Source: Fusobacterium mortiferum ATCC 9817 (GTDB taxonomy: Bacteria; Fusobacteriota; Fusobacteriia; Fusobacteriales; Fusobacteriaceae). Taken from it: 64,000 bases of DNA. Location of the stretch: NCBI RefSeq assembly GCF_000158195.2, contig NZ_GL987988.1, positions 940,435-1,004,434 of the forward strand. Direction: 5' to 3'. A program made the translations under genes and the position numbers. The notes beneath the pieces are model-generated. The model worked only from the letters and a program-made list of their open reading frames with translations, searched no databases and was not told where the DNA came from. Every line of letters begins with the position of its first letter. Within the stretch, counting starts at the first letter, position 1. Positions 20,547-29,054 of the stretch are shown piece by piece.

Positions 20547-21374
20547 GTGAAAAAATATTCAAAAGTGTTAATATTACTAGTGTTATTGTTAAGTTCATGT
20601 ACTTCCATCAATTATAGTATTGATAATAAAAAATTTTCATCTAAAGGGCAGAACGAAAGAATAAAATATATTATAATTCATTATACTGCTACCACAGATG
20701 AAGTTAGTGTAAGAGCTCTTACAAAAGGGAATGTAAGCTCACATTATCTAATTACTTCTAAAGATGAGGAACCGATATATAATTTAGTTTCATTGGATAA
20801 AAGAGCATGGCATGCTGGATTAAGTGAATTTGGAGATAGAAGAAATTTAAATGATACTTCTATTGGAATAGAGATAGTCAATTTAGGAATAAAAAGCTAT
20901 GATGAGACTGAAAAAAAATATGGATTTTTTATTCCAGAAGATAAATATATAGAGTTTGAAGAGGGACAAATAAAAAAATTAGCTTTTTTATTAAAAGAAT
21001 TGATAAAAAAATATAATATAAAACCAAAAGATATTTTAGGACATTCAGATATAGCACCCACTAGAAAGATTGATCCAGGAGCAAAATTTCCATGGGAAAG
21101 ATTATATAAAGAGTATGGGATAGGAGCTTGGTATGATGAAAAGGATAAAATATTTTTTATGAATGAAAAGCTTTACTTAGTAACTCCCATTTCAGAAATA
21201 AAAAAAGATCTTAGAAAATATGGATATAAGATAAATAATACAGATGAATGGGATGAAGAAAGCAGAAGAGTTGTATATAGTTTTCAAGCTCATTTTAATT
21301 CTAAAAATTTATCTGGTATGATGGATTTAGAAACTTTTGCTATTCTAAAGGCTCTAAATAGGAAGTATAGATAA
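20547..21374 (+). CDS. N-acetylmuramoyl-L-alanine amidase lipoprotein (Amidase_2 plus PG-binding domain)
   Basis: The enzyme cuts the bond between muramic acid and the stem peptide in murein. The GTG start follows GAGGAGGT. The 275-residue precursor has a lipoprotein signal ([12 protein letters not shown], Cys at residue 18). An AmpD-like zinc amidase domain follows, with ligand His in IIIHYTAT and His/Asp in GHSDIAPTRKIDPG. A C-terminal helical peptidoglycan-binding domain covers about residues 205-272 (EIKKDLRKYGY, VVYSFQAHF). It is probably anchored in the outer membrane and may recycle or remodel murein. The promoter was not identified with confidence. Confidence 0.92.
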   Translation: MKKYSKVLILLVLLLSSCTSINYSIDNKKFSSKGQNERIKYIIIHYTATTDEVSVRALTKGNVSSHYLITSKDEEPIYNLVSLDKRAWHAGLSEFGDRRNLNDTSIGIEIVNLGIKSYDETEKKYGFFIPEDKYIEFEEGQIKKLAFLLKELIKKYNIKPKDILGHSDIAPTRKIDPGAKFPWERLYKEYGIGAWYDEKDKIFFMNEKLYLVTPISEIKKDLRKYGYKINNTDEWDEESRRVVYSFQAHFNSKNLSGMMDLETFAILKALNRKYR

Positions 21375-21382
21375 AAAATAAC

Positions 21383-21411
21383 TTGTATAAATTTATAATT
21401 AATGTTATAAT
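21383..21411 (+). promoter_or_regulatory. Promoter of the cold-shock gene
   Basis: TTGTAT at 21383-21388, 17 bases, then TATAAT at 21406-21411. Transcription would start near 21418 and leave a leader of about 134 bases before the csp start. Confidence 0.8.
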
Positions 21412-21459
21412 ACTACTAGAGAAGAAAACAATTTGATAAATAAAACACTAACTTTTTTT

Positions 21460-21543
21460 CACGTTTCAAATGTTAATAATCACGTTTCAAAAATTTTAGG
21501 GTTTGTTTTTTCTATTTTGGTTTCATCTAAAATTTTTGGAGGT
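21460..21543 (+). promoter_or_regulatory. Structured leader of the cold-shock mRNA (direct repeats plus hairpin touching the ribosome site)
   Basis: CACGTTTCAAA occurs at 21460-21470 and again at 21481-21491, exactly 21 bases apart. CAAAAATTTTAG (21488-21499) is perfectly complementary to CTAAAATTTTTG (21527-21538). The last base of the second arm is the first G of the GGAGGT ribosome site (21538-21543). A long leader with temperature-dependent folding is known for cspA in E. coli; the function here is inference. Confidence 0.55.
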
Positions 21544-21551
21544 GCATTTTA

Positions 21552-21752
21552 ATGCTAAAAGGAACAGTAAAATGGTTTAACAAAGACAAAGGATTTGGAT
21601 TTATTTCTGGAGAAGATGGAAATGATTATTTCGTACACTACTCTAATATAAATGCAAAAGGATTCAGAAGCTTAGAAGAAGGACAAGCAGTATCTTTTGA
21701 GGTAACTGAAGGAGCAAAAGGTCCAGTAGCTTCTAATGTAACAGTAGCTTAG
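21552..21752 (+). CDS. csp: Cold-shock protein (CspA family)
   Basis: This small nucleic-acid-binding beta barrel acts as an RNA chaperone. Its 66 residues are canonical: [18 protein letters not shown] holds RNP1 (KGFGFI), and DYFVHYSNI is RNP2 (DYFVHYS). One promoter, a long leader and a terminator make a single-gene unit. Confidence 0.97.
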   Translation: MLKGTVKWFNKDKGFGFISGEDGNDYFVHYSNINAKGFRSLEEGQAVSFEVTEGAKGPVASNVTVA

Positions 21753-21768
21753 TTATTGGAAAACATTT

Positions 21769-21795
21769 GGGGTACTGTAATGTACCCCATTTTTA
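21769..21795 (+). terminator. Terminator of csp
   Basis: GGGGTAC, loop TGTAAT, GTACCCC (21769-21788), then ATTTTT. Confidence 0.85.
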
Positions 21796-21816
21796 TGTAA
21801 TTTTTTGGAGGAGAAA

Positions 21817-21981
21817 ATGAAAAAAAATAGTAAAATAAAACTCCAGTGGTTTGTCAATACGATAGTAAAATTATTTTTGTTCCCATTATTTATAGTAGGA
21901 ATTTTATTAAGAGTTTATGATAGCATTTTCAAAAAAAATCAAAAAATGAAAAAAAGAGTGTCATATAATTTATGGTATTAA
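21817..21981 (+). CDS. 54-residue predicted membrane peptide
   Basis: ATG at 21817 follows TTGGAGGAGAAA, one of the best ribosome sites in the region, and the frame runs 54 codons to TAA at 21979-21981. The product starts MKKNSKIKLQWFVNT, has one hydrophobic helix (about residues 14-33, IVKLFLFPLFIVGILLRVY) and ends in a basic tail. I recognise no family. It lies between the csp terminator and tRNA-Leu, with its stop only five bases before the tRNA, so it may be transcribed together with the tRNA. Confidence 0.6.
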   Translation: MKKNSKIKLQWFVNTIVKLFLFPLFIVGILLRVYDSIFKKNQKMKKRVSYNLWY

Positions 21982-21986
21982 AATAT

Positions 21987-22072
21987 GCATGGGTGGCGGA
22001 ATGGTAGACGCGTAAGGTTGAGGTCCTTATAGGTGTTTTCCTGTGAGAGTTCAAGTCTCTTCCCATGCACCA
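21987..22072 (+). tRNA. tRNA-Leu (anticodon GAG)
   Basis: The acceptor arms GCATGGG (21987-21993) and CCCATGC (22062-22068) pair fully. They are followed by discriminator A and an encoded CCA. The anticodon arm is TAAGG, loop TTGAGGT, CCTTA, giving GAG. A long variable arm and the T-loop TTCAAGT fit a class II tRNA-Leu. The total is 86 bases. Confidence 0.96.
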
Positions 22073-22084
22073 GTTGATAATTCG

Positions 22085-22114
22085 AGAGGATATAGTTATC
22101 CTCTTTATTTTTTT
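22085..22114 (+). terminator. Terminator after tRNA-Leu
   Basis: AGAGGATA, loop TAGT, TATCCTCT (22085-22104), followed by TTATTTTTTT. Confidence 0.88.
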
Positions 22115-22124
22115 AGTTATAGGA

Positions 22125-24139
22125 GTGAGAAAAATAAAAAATATAAAATCACAAGCGTATTACAATAAAATAGTTATATTTAAGAATAAAATAAAAATAG
22201 AATTACCTACAATACTTATCTCTCTTTTTCTATTTTTAACATTATGGATTTTCTTTGGTAAATATAATGTAATATTACCTCCATTTTTAACACTTTTTTT
22301 AAGATAAAACATGCTCAAGATTTTAGAGCAAATGAATTAATTAAAAATTATTTACTATTTTTATTTATAGCTTTAATGTCTTTTTTAGCAGGACAAACAT
22401 TAATTTTATGTATAGTGTTAAATTTATTTATTTCTTTTTTCATAGTTTATTTTTTAACAAATAAATTTACACCTAAATCATATTTTGTATATGGAATGGC
22501 TTTTGTTTTTATGCAGTTAATGCCTATTTCAATTAAAGATTTACCATTAAGAATAGGAGCTCTGCTATATAGTTTTGGAGTAATAACTATAGGGTTGCAT
22601 TTATATTCTAAATATGTAAGAAGGAAAAAAGTCTATGAAAAATTAAAAGAAAAATTTTTGCTTCTTCCGTTGCAATTAAAAAAAGTTATTTTAGGAAAAG
22701 ATATTTCTCAAGAAAGAGTAGAGATAAGAAAAACTATTCCAGCGATGAATCAGCTTATATATTCAACTAGAAATCTTAAATATCTCGCTACTGAATATGG
22801 AAAAGTTTTATATTGGTTTATGATGATATTTCAAAGATTTGATTACTTTATATCTAGTTATGATAAAAATATAGAAATTTCAAAAGAGGAAGAAAAGTAT
22901 TTAGTAAAATTAGCAGAACTTTTAGAATTTATAGGAGAAAAATTAAGTATTGAAGGAAATAAGGAATCAATATTAAAAATAGAAAAATTTCAAATGGAAG
23001 AAAAAAATATATCTTTAAATTTAAAAGAGGGGATAGGAGAGATTTTAAATCTCTTAAAATTAGCACTTTCGCAAATGAAAACAAAAGGTTACCATAAACA
23101 TGAAAAAAATGGAAAATACCTAAAGAGGAAGAAAAAATAAAAAATCTCTATAAAATTCTTCAACTGGATATATTTCAGGTAAGATTTGCTCTTAGACTTT
23201 CAGTTGTACTTTGTATAACTTTTACATTTACTTATGTTAGTAAACTAGAACATGCTTATTGGTTGCCAATGAGTTCTTTTCTTATGCTTATGCCATATGC
23301 TGAAGAAAGTAAGATGAAGATAACTAATAGAGTTTTAGGAACAATTTTTGGTATAGTTATCTGTTGGTTATTAATTAGCTTAAATCAAACTCATTTATAT
23401 AGATTTTTATAATTGTAGTTATGACTATCCTTATGTATACAGCACCAATTACTTCTTGGACAATGACCATGTATACAACTTGTTATGGAATGATTTTAGC
23501 TACTATGACTTTGAGACTGGGAAGTGCTACTATATTAAGATTTTCTTATGTAGGAATGGCAGTAGTTATAACCTGGTTAGCCGATCACTATATATTTCCA
23601 AATACAGCAAAAAGAGAGTTTAAAAATAGTATTAAAGAGCTATTTGAAATTGATAGAAAAATGTTATCTGAAGTAAAAAAAGTTATACTAGTCAAGGAGA
23701 TATAAATAGATTTAGACATCTATTTATGGAGATGAATATGCTTGTGAGTGATATGAAGGGATATATTGGAAGAAATCTACCAGAGCGAGAAAGAAATTTT
23801 TTTACTCAAATGTTGGATATCAATCAAACTTTAGTAGTAGAGATGGAGCAATTAAACTCTTATTTCTATTATGGAGAAAATAATAATAAAATAAGAGAAG
23901 GAAATATTTTTATAGAGATATTTGAAAATTTAGAAGATGCATTAAAGAGAATATATTTAAGCTATACTACAGATGAGTTAGTAAGTTTTATGAATACGGA
24001 AAATAAAAATGAAATTTTTGGAAAGTTGAAGGAAGAGCTGTATTTTAACAATATAGTATTGAATTGTATGGAAACTGTAAATGAGTTAGAAAAGCTGCAT
24101 AAGCAATCAACAATAGATGTACATAAATCTTTCATATAA
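22125..24139 (+). pseudogene. FUSC-family (aromatic acid exporter-like) membrane protein, broken by four frameshifts
   Basis: The open frames at 22125-22307, 22376-23140, about 23120-23410, 23421-23705 and 23700-24139 join into one protein when four single-base shifts are allowed. The shifts lie near 22290-22300 (T7 run), 23113-23120 (A4), 23404-23408 (T5) and 23690-23700. The joined product has two blocks of membrane helices separated by a soluble helical region, then a soluble tail. The second block (FALRLSVVLCITFTFTYVSKLEHAYWLPM with RVLGTIFG) is typical of FUSC-like exporters. GTG at 22125 is a weak start directly abutting AGGAG; an ATA eight bases after the AGGAG could be a lost ATG. The gene is probably dead unless the frameshifts are sequencing errors. 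Confidence 0.8.
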
Positions 24140-24232
24140 AGAATATAAAAAAATAGAGCATTATTTTTAAAAATGTGATAAAATAAGAGATAATAATAGG
24201 GAAAGATATCTGAAATAGGAAAAGGAGATACA

Positions 24233-25900
24233 ATGAAGCTGACAAAAAAAGAAAAAATTATCATAATATGTTCGTTAACAGTAATTTGTTTTAGTTTGTA
24301 CACTTTTAATAAGAGAGATATTTTAATTGAGAGATTAGCTAACAATCAACTTCTATCAAAATCTTATCAAGAGAGTAGAGGAAAAAGATTTGAGAAAGAG
24401 ATAGAGAGAAAGTTAAATAGCCATACCCTAAAAAATGAGATAAAAAATCTGTCAGTTGAAAAATTGGAGATTATGAATACAACTTTAAATAATGATAATC
24501 TTTTACAAGTTTTAAATGCAAAAAGTAAGGAGAAATACAGTTCTGAAAAATATTTTTCTGGAGATATAAGTTATAATGAGGCAATTTCTCTATATAATGC
24601 AAGTAAAGGTTTCAAAGAATTAGCCTTACTTTCTGGAAAAATTAGAGAACATTTGATAAAAAGCTTTCCAAATTTAGATTATAATAAAGTTGTAGAAGAT
24701 GAAGGAAAAGTTCCAGAATTGATATTAACTAAAGAAAAATTATTAAAGCTTACTTCTAATAAAGAGTTAAAAGAGATAATAAAAACTCTTAATAAAGAGC
24801 AACTAGATAAGCTTAATACTATTATAAGTGGAGATAATGGCATAGTAGAATTTTTTAATCTTAATCCAGAATTTATTTCAAATATTACAGAAAATTGCAA
24901 TAAACTACTTACTTCTGGATTACCACTTGGAACATTAGAGAGATTAGTTGCATTTAGTAAGAAAATAGATGAAATTTCAAATCTTACCCCAAGTTTTAAA
25001 AATTTTATAACCGATAATATGAAAGGTATAGATTTCAGAAAAATATATCTATACGGAGATTTTTATCTTGCTGATAAAAATAGTAATATAGAGTTAGAGA
25101 AAGAGTATAGAAAAAAAATATATACATTTGATGAGCCTTTTATTAAACTAAATCCATATGGCAGAACCCCTCTTACAGCTTTAGTAAAAGTAGATAATAG
25201 CTTAGCTGATAAAAAAGTAAGTATTTTAGTAAGAGGAGCTTTTGGAAGTGAAGATTATTCATATAGTACTAGAATAAATTCTTTAGGAGAGCTACCAATA
25301 GTTGGACTTTTTCCTAAATGTGAAAATAGAATAAAAATATCTTTAGAAGATGGAAGAATAAAAGAGCTTTCAATAAATACAGGAGCTTTAGATGATATAC
25401 TTCCTGCAATAGTAATTGAAAAGAAGATTGCTAATAGAATGGAAGATGGAATGAATTTAGTTTCATTTAATACAAAAGAAAAAGCAATGCCATTTGTATT
25501 TGATATAAATGGGAATATTAGATATGTATTAGATATTTCATCTACTATAAATAAAGCATATGTAGGAAAAGAAGATAATAGTTGGATAGTAGCTAATGAC
25601 AAAGCTGTATTTACTTTTGATATATTGGGAAAAGTTTTGAGTACAAGAGAGCCTAAATATTATGCTGAGAATGAAAATTGGAAAAATGGTGTACTATTTA
25701 GAGAGATACAATATCTTCCTAAGATGAATAATCAACTAGCAGTATATGGTTTTAGTGATAAGTTAACATATCCTAGTGGTGTTTTTTCAGAATTAGGAAT
25801 AGATAGTAAACAGGAGCTATTTAAAGCGAGACTTTATTTTGATAGAAATAGCTTTGAAGAGAATAATATCTTATCTGGTAGAAGAATAGAACTTTTTTAG
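24233..25900 (+). CDS. Membrane-anchored protein with an arylsulfotransferase N-terminal-type domain
   Basis: The 555-residue product has one N-terminal membrane helix (about residues 8-25). A Lys/Glu/Leu-rich helical region follows (30-290), then a beta domain at about 300-390 (KLNPYGRTPLTALVKV, LPIVGLFPKCENRIKISL). That domain resembles Arylsulfotran_N, the immunoglobulin-like domain of ASST arylsulfate sulfotransferases. Residues 400-555 look like the first blades of the ASST propeller (PFVFDINGNIRYVLD), but the chain ends before the region that holds the catalytic His of ASST. It probably does not transfer sulfate. It lies 15 bases before the sugar transferase, so it may belong to the surface-glycan locus. 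Confidence 0.65.
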   Translation: MKLTKKEKIIIICSLTVICFSLYTFNKRDILIERLANNQLLSKSYQESRGKRFEKEIERKLNSHTLKNEIKNLSVEKLEIMNTTLNNDNLLQVLNAKSKEKYSSEKYFSGDISYNEAISLYNASKGFKELALLSGKIREHLIKSFPNLDYNKVVEDEGKVPELILTKEKLLKLTSNKELKEIIKTLNKEQLDKLNTIISGDNGIVEFFNLNPEFISNITENCNKLLTSGLPLGTLERLVAFSKKIDEISNLTPSFKNFITDNMKGIDFRKIYLYGDFYLADKNSNIELEKEYRKKIYTFDEPFIKLNPYGRTPLTALVKVDNSLADKKVSILVRGAFGSEDYSYSTRINSLGELPIVGLFPKCENRIKISLEDGRIKELSINTGALDDILPAIVIEKKIANRMEDGMNLVSFNTKEKAMPFVFDINGNIRYVLDISSTINKAYVGKEDNSWIVANDKAVFTFDILGKVLSTREPKYYAENENWKNGVLFREIQYLPKMNNQLAVYGFSDKLTYPSGVFSELGIDSKQELFKARLYFDRNSFEENNILSGRRIELF

Positions 25901-25915
25901 GAGTAGGAGAGTAAA

Positions 25916-27175
25916 ATGGAACAGGAAAAGGGAACAGTTTTAAATACAGTATATATTATATTATTGGGGCTGGTATTTTATTTAGGAAAATATATTTTTG
26001 TATCTGATGAAAATCTATTTTCTCTTTACTCTATTATAGGGTTTTTTATAATGATGTTAGGAGCTTATGTAACAGATAACATGAAGTTCCAAAGATATAA
26101 ATACAAAATAAGAAGCTATATTTTTGTTGTTATAATAGATATAATCTGTTTTATGACTTGGTTTTTTTATAGTTGGGATTTATCTTTAATTATTTTTATG
26201 CTAATCTTTATAGCTACTCAAGTGTTACTAACTGTGCTTATAAGTATAGCAGTTTTTAAATTGAGATATGTAACTATATATGGTAGTGGAGAGATGAAAA
26301 ACAGAGTTTTACAAAGTATAGAGCATTTTCCAGATTACAAATATATAGATTTTTCAGGAAAAGAGGAAGATTTTTCAAAATTTGTCAAAGCAAATAATAT
26401 ATCTTTAATAATTTTATGTAAAGAAAAGTTAGAAAGTAATGAGATAAGAGATATCTTAGCTATGAAATTAAGTGGAATTGAAGTAAAAAGTTACTTTGAT
26501 TATATGATAGAGAACGAAGGGAAAATAGAAGTAGAGTTTATATCAGAAGAATGGTTATTACAAGCTTATGGTTTTAAAATTTTACGTAGTCAAATTCAAA
26601 ATAATATTAAGAGATTATTTGATATTATAATGGCTATTATAATTGGAATAATGACTCTACCTGTTATGCTTGTTGCAGCTATAATAGTAAGATTAGAGAG
26701 TCCAGGGCCTATAATATATAGTCAAGATAGAGTTGGAGAAAATGGAAAAGAGTTTAAAGTTCATAAATTTAGAAGTATGAGAAATGACGCTGAAAAAGAT
26801 GGAGCAAAGTGGGCACAGGTAAATGACCCCAGAGTTACTAAATTTGGAAACTTTATGAGAAAGACAAGAATAGATGAATTACCACAACTTGTAAATGTTT
26901 TAAAGGGACAAATGAGTTTCATAGGACCTAGACCAGAGAGAATGGTATTTATAAAAGAGTTAGAAAAAGAGATACCATATTATAATTTAAGACATATGGT
27001 AAAACCAGGGCTTACAGGTTGGGCTCAAGTTATGTATCCATATGGAGCTAGTGTAGAAGATGCTAGAAGAAAGTTAGAGTATGATCTATATTATATAAAA
27101 CATCATAGCTTGTATTTAGATATGATGATAATGTTTATGACTTTTAAAACAGTTGTATTTGGAAAAGGTAGATAA
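25916..27175 (+). CDS. Undecaprenyl-phosphate sugar-1-phosphate transferase (initiating, WbaP/WcaJ type)
   Basis: This enzyme starts glycan repeat-unit synthesis by moving a sugar-1-phosphate from a nucleotide sugar to undecaprenyl phosphate in the inner membrane. The 419 residues have four N-terminal membrane helices, a CoA-binding-like cytoplasmic domain (about 110-200) and the C-terminal bacterial sugar transferase domain. Its signatures are visible: KRLFDIIMAI, SPGPIIYSQDRVG, KFRSMRNDAE, RKTRIDELPQLVNVLKG, SFIGPRPER and KPGLTGWAQV. Which sugar it uses cannot be read. It leads a nearly gap-free glycan operon. Confidence 0.93.
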   Translation: MEQEKGTVLNTVYIILLGLVFYLGKYIFVSDENLFSLYSIIGFFIMMLGAYVTDNMKFQRYKYKIRSYIFVVIIDIICFMTWFFYSWDLSLIIFMLIFIATQVLLTVLISIAVFKLRYVTIYGSGEMKNRVLQSIEHFPDYKYIDFSGKEEDFSKFVKANNISLIILCKEKLESNEIRDILAMKLSGIEVKSYFDYMIENEGKIEVEFISEEWLLQAYGFKILRSQIQNNIKRLFDIIMAIIIGIMTLPVMLVAAIIVRLESPGPIIYSQDRVGENGKEFKVHKFRSMRNDAEKDGAKWAQVNDPRVTKFGNFMRKTRIDELPQLVNVLKGQMSFIGPRPERMVFIKELEKEIPYYNLRHMVKPGLTGWAQVMYPYGASVEDARRKLEYDLYYIKHHSLYLDMMIMFMTFKTVVFGKGR

Positions 27176-27177
27176 TT

Positions 27178-27969
27178 ATGTTGACAATTTTTACTCCTGT
27201 ATATAATAGAATAGATACATTAGAAAGATTGTATGAGAGTTTACTTAGGCAAACTTCTAAAGAGTTTCAGTGGATAGTAGTAGATGATGGCTCTACTGAT
27301 GGAGGTGGAGAGTTAATTAAAAAATTTCAAAAAAATTCTCACTTTGAACTCATATATAAGTATGTAGAAAATGGTGGAAAGATGAGAGCTATAAATGAAG
27401 GGGTAGCTTTAGCTAATGGAGAGTTTTTTCTGATAGTAGATAGCGATGATTATATAACTGATGACTGTGTAGAAAAAGTTTTAAGTTATGGAAAAAATCT
27501 TCCTAATTCTATGGGGGGAATGATATTTAGAAAAATGGATATAGCAACTAAAAAAATTACTGGGAAGCCATATCCTAAAAATATTATTGATTCTTCTCCT
27601 ATTGAGATAGTATATGAGTATGGAATAGATGGAGATAAAGCTGAAGTTTTTAGAACTGAGTTATTAAGAGAAAATCCTTTTAATGTCTATGAAGGAGAAA
27701 AATTTATTCCAGAGGCAATAGTGTGGGTAAAAATTGGGGAAAAATATAAGATGAGATATATAGACGAAGGAATATATTATTTTGAATATCTTGAGGACGG
27801 TTATACTAGAAATTTTCAAAAGCTAATGAGAAATAATCCTAAAGGGTTTAGAGAGTACTATAGTTTTATGCTCTCTTATTCACTGCCTTTAAAAAATAAG
27901 ATTAAATTTTTAATTAGATATTTACAGGCAAACTATTATACTCTCATAGCTAGGGGAGGAAAAAGTTGA
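27178..27969 (+). CDS. Glycosyltransferase family 2
   Basis: The 263-residue GT-A enzyme starts MLTIFTPVYNRIDTLERLYE. It has the nucleotide-binding segments VVDDGSTDGGG and the metal-binding DSDDY (about residues 91-95). It lacks clear membrane helices and probably adds one sugar to the lipid-linked repeat unit on the cytoplasmic face. The spacing is two bases after the sugar transferase, and its stop overlaps the next start by four bases. Confidence 0.9.
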   Translation: MLTIFTPVYNRIDTLERLYESLLRQTSKEFQWIVVDDGSTDGGGELIKKFQKNSHFELIYKYVENGGKMRAINEGVALANGEFFLIVDSDDYITDDCVEKVLSYGKNLPNSMGGMIFRKMDIATKKITGKPYPKNIIDSSPIEIVYEYGIDGDKAEVFRTELLRENPFNVYEGEKFIPEAIVWVKIGEKYKMRYIDEGIYYFEYLEDGYTRNFQKLMRNNPKGFREYYSFMLSYSLPLKNKIKFLIRYLQANYYTLIARGGKS

Positions 27970-29054
27970 AGATACTTCATATAATAACATCACTTGAATT
28001 AGGTGGAGCAGAGAGATTACTTACAGAGTTAGTACCTTATCAAAAATCTAAAGGGCATTTTGTAAAGGTAATGATACTAAGTGATAGAGGAGCAGTTTTT
28101 AAAAAAGAGTTAGAAGATAGAGAAATAGAGATTGTTGTAGCAAAAAACAACTCCATTAAATCTTTTTCAAATATATTTTCTATTGTAAATGAGATAAAAA
28201 AGGAAAATTACGATATAGTACATGCTCACTTAGTACATGCTCAATATTGGACTAGATTAGCCAAACTATTAGATGGTAAGAAAAGAAAATATATAACTAC
28301 TGAACACAGTACATCTAATAGAAGAAGAGATTCAAAATTGATGAGAGGAATAGATAAATTTATATTCTCTGGGTTTGATAAGATAGTAAGTATATCTGAA
28401 GCTACACAAAAAAGTTTACAAGAGTGGTTAGAAAGAGATGATAATTCTTTTGAAATAATATATAATGGAATAGATATCAAAGAGTTCCAATTATCAGAGC
28501 CTTATGATAAAAATGAGTTGGGAATAAAGGAAGATGACTATTTAGTAATGATGGTATCTAGATTTCATCAGTCTAAAAATCAACTAGGAGTAGCTGAGGC
28601 TTTGATGTGGCTTCCAGTAAAATATAAGCTTGTTTTTGTTGGAGATGGAAAATTAGAAGAAGATGTGAAAAAATACTGTCAAAATAATAATCTTATGAGT
28701 AGAGTAAAATTTTTAGGAATGAGAAAAGATATCCCAAGATTATTAAAAACAGCTGATATAGTAGTACAGTACTCATTTTTTGAAGGATTTGGTATAACAG
28801 CAATAGAGGCTATGGCAAGTGAAAAACCAGTGATAGCTAGTAATGTTCCAGGGCTTAGCCAAGTAGTAGAGGGAGCTGGAATTTTAGTAGATGCAAAAGA
28901 TTCTAAAGAGTTAGCTAAGGGGATACTTTCTCTAAGAAATGAGGAGTTATATAAAGAGGTATCTAAAAAGTGTTTAGAAAGAAGTAAAAAGTATACAATA
29001 GAGTGGTGTGCAAATAATTACTTAGAGCTATATGAAAGGGAGTTAAAATGTTAA
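27966..29054 (+). CDS. Glycosyltransferase family 4
   Basis: The 362-residue GT-B enzyme starts at TTG 27966 behind GGGGAGG, inside the end of the previous gene. The N-terminal ITSLELGGAERLLTEL and C-terminal EGFGITAIEAMASEKPVIASNVPG, with the conserved E-x7-E, are standard GT4 marks. It retains the sugar configuration and uses a nucleotide sugar donor. Overlaps at both ends indicate strict operon co-translation. Confidence 0.92.
   Translation: MKILHIITSLELGGAERLLTELVPYQKSKGHFVKVMILSDRGAVFKKELEDREIEIVVAKNNSIKSFSNIFSIVNEIKKENYDIVHAHLVHAQYWTRLAKLLDGKKRKYITTEHSTSNRRRDSKLMRGIDKFIFSGFDKIVSISEATQKSLQEWLERDDNSFEIIYNGIDIKEFQLSEPYDKNELGIKEDDYLVMMVSRFHQSKNQLGVAEALMWLPVKYKLVFVGDGKLEEDVKKYCQNNNLMSRVKFLGMRKDIPRLLKTADIVVQYSFFEGFGITAIEAMASEKPVIASNVPGLSQVVEGAGILVDAKDSKELAKGILSLRNEELYKEVSKKCLERSKKYTIEWCANNYLELYERELKC

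Noticed and set aside
22065..22124. Start of the FUSC fragment inside tRNA-Leu
   Set aside because: The ATG lies in the tRNA acceptor end, and a terminator at 22085-22114 lies between.
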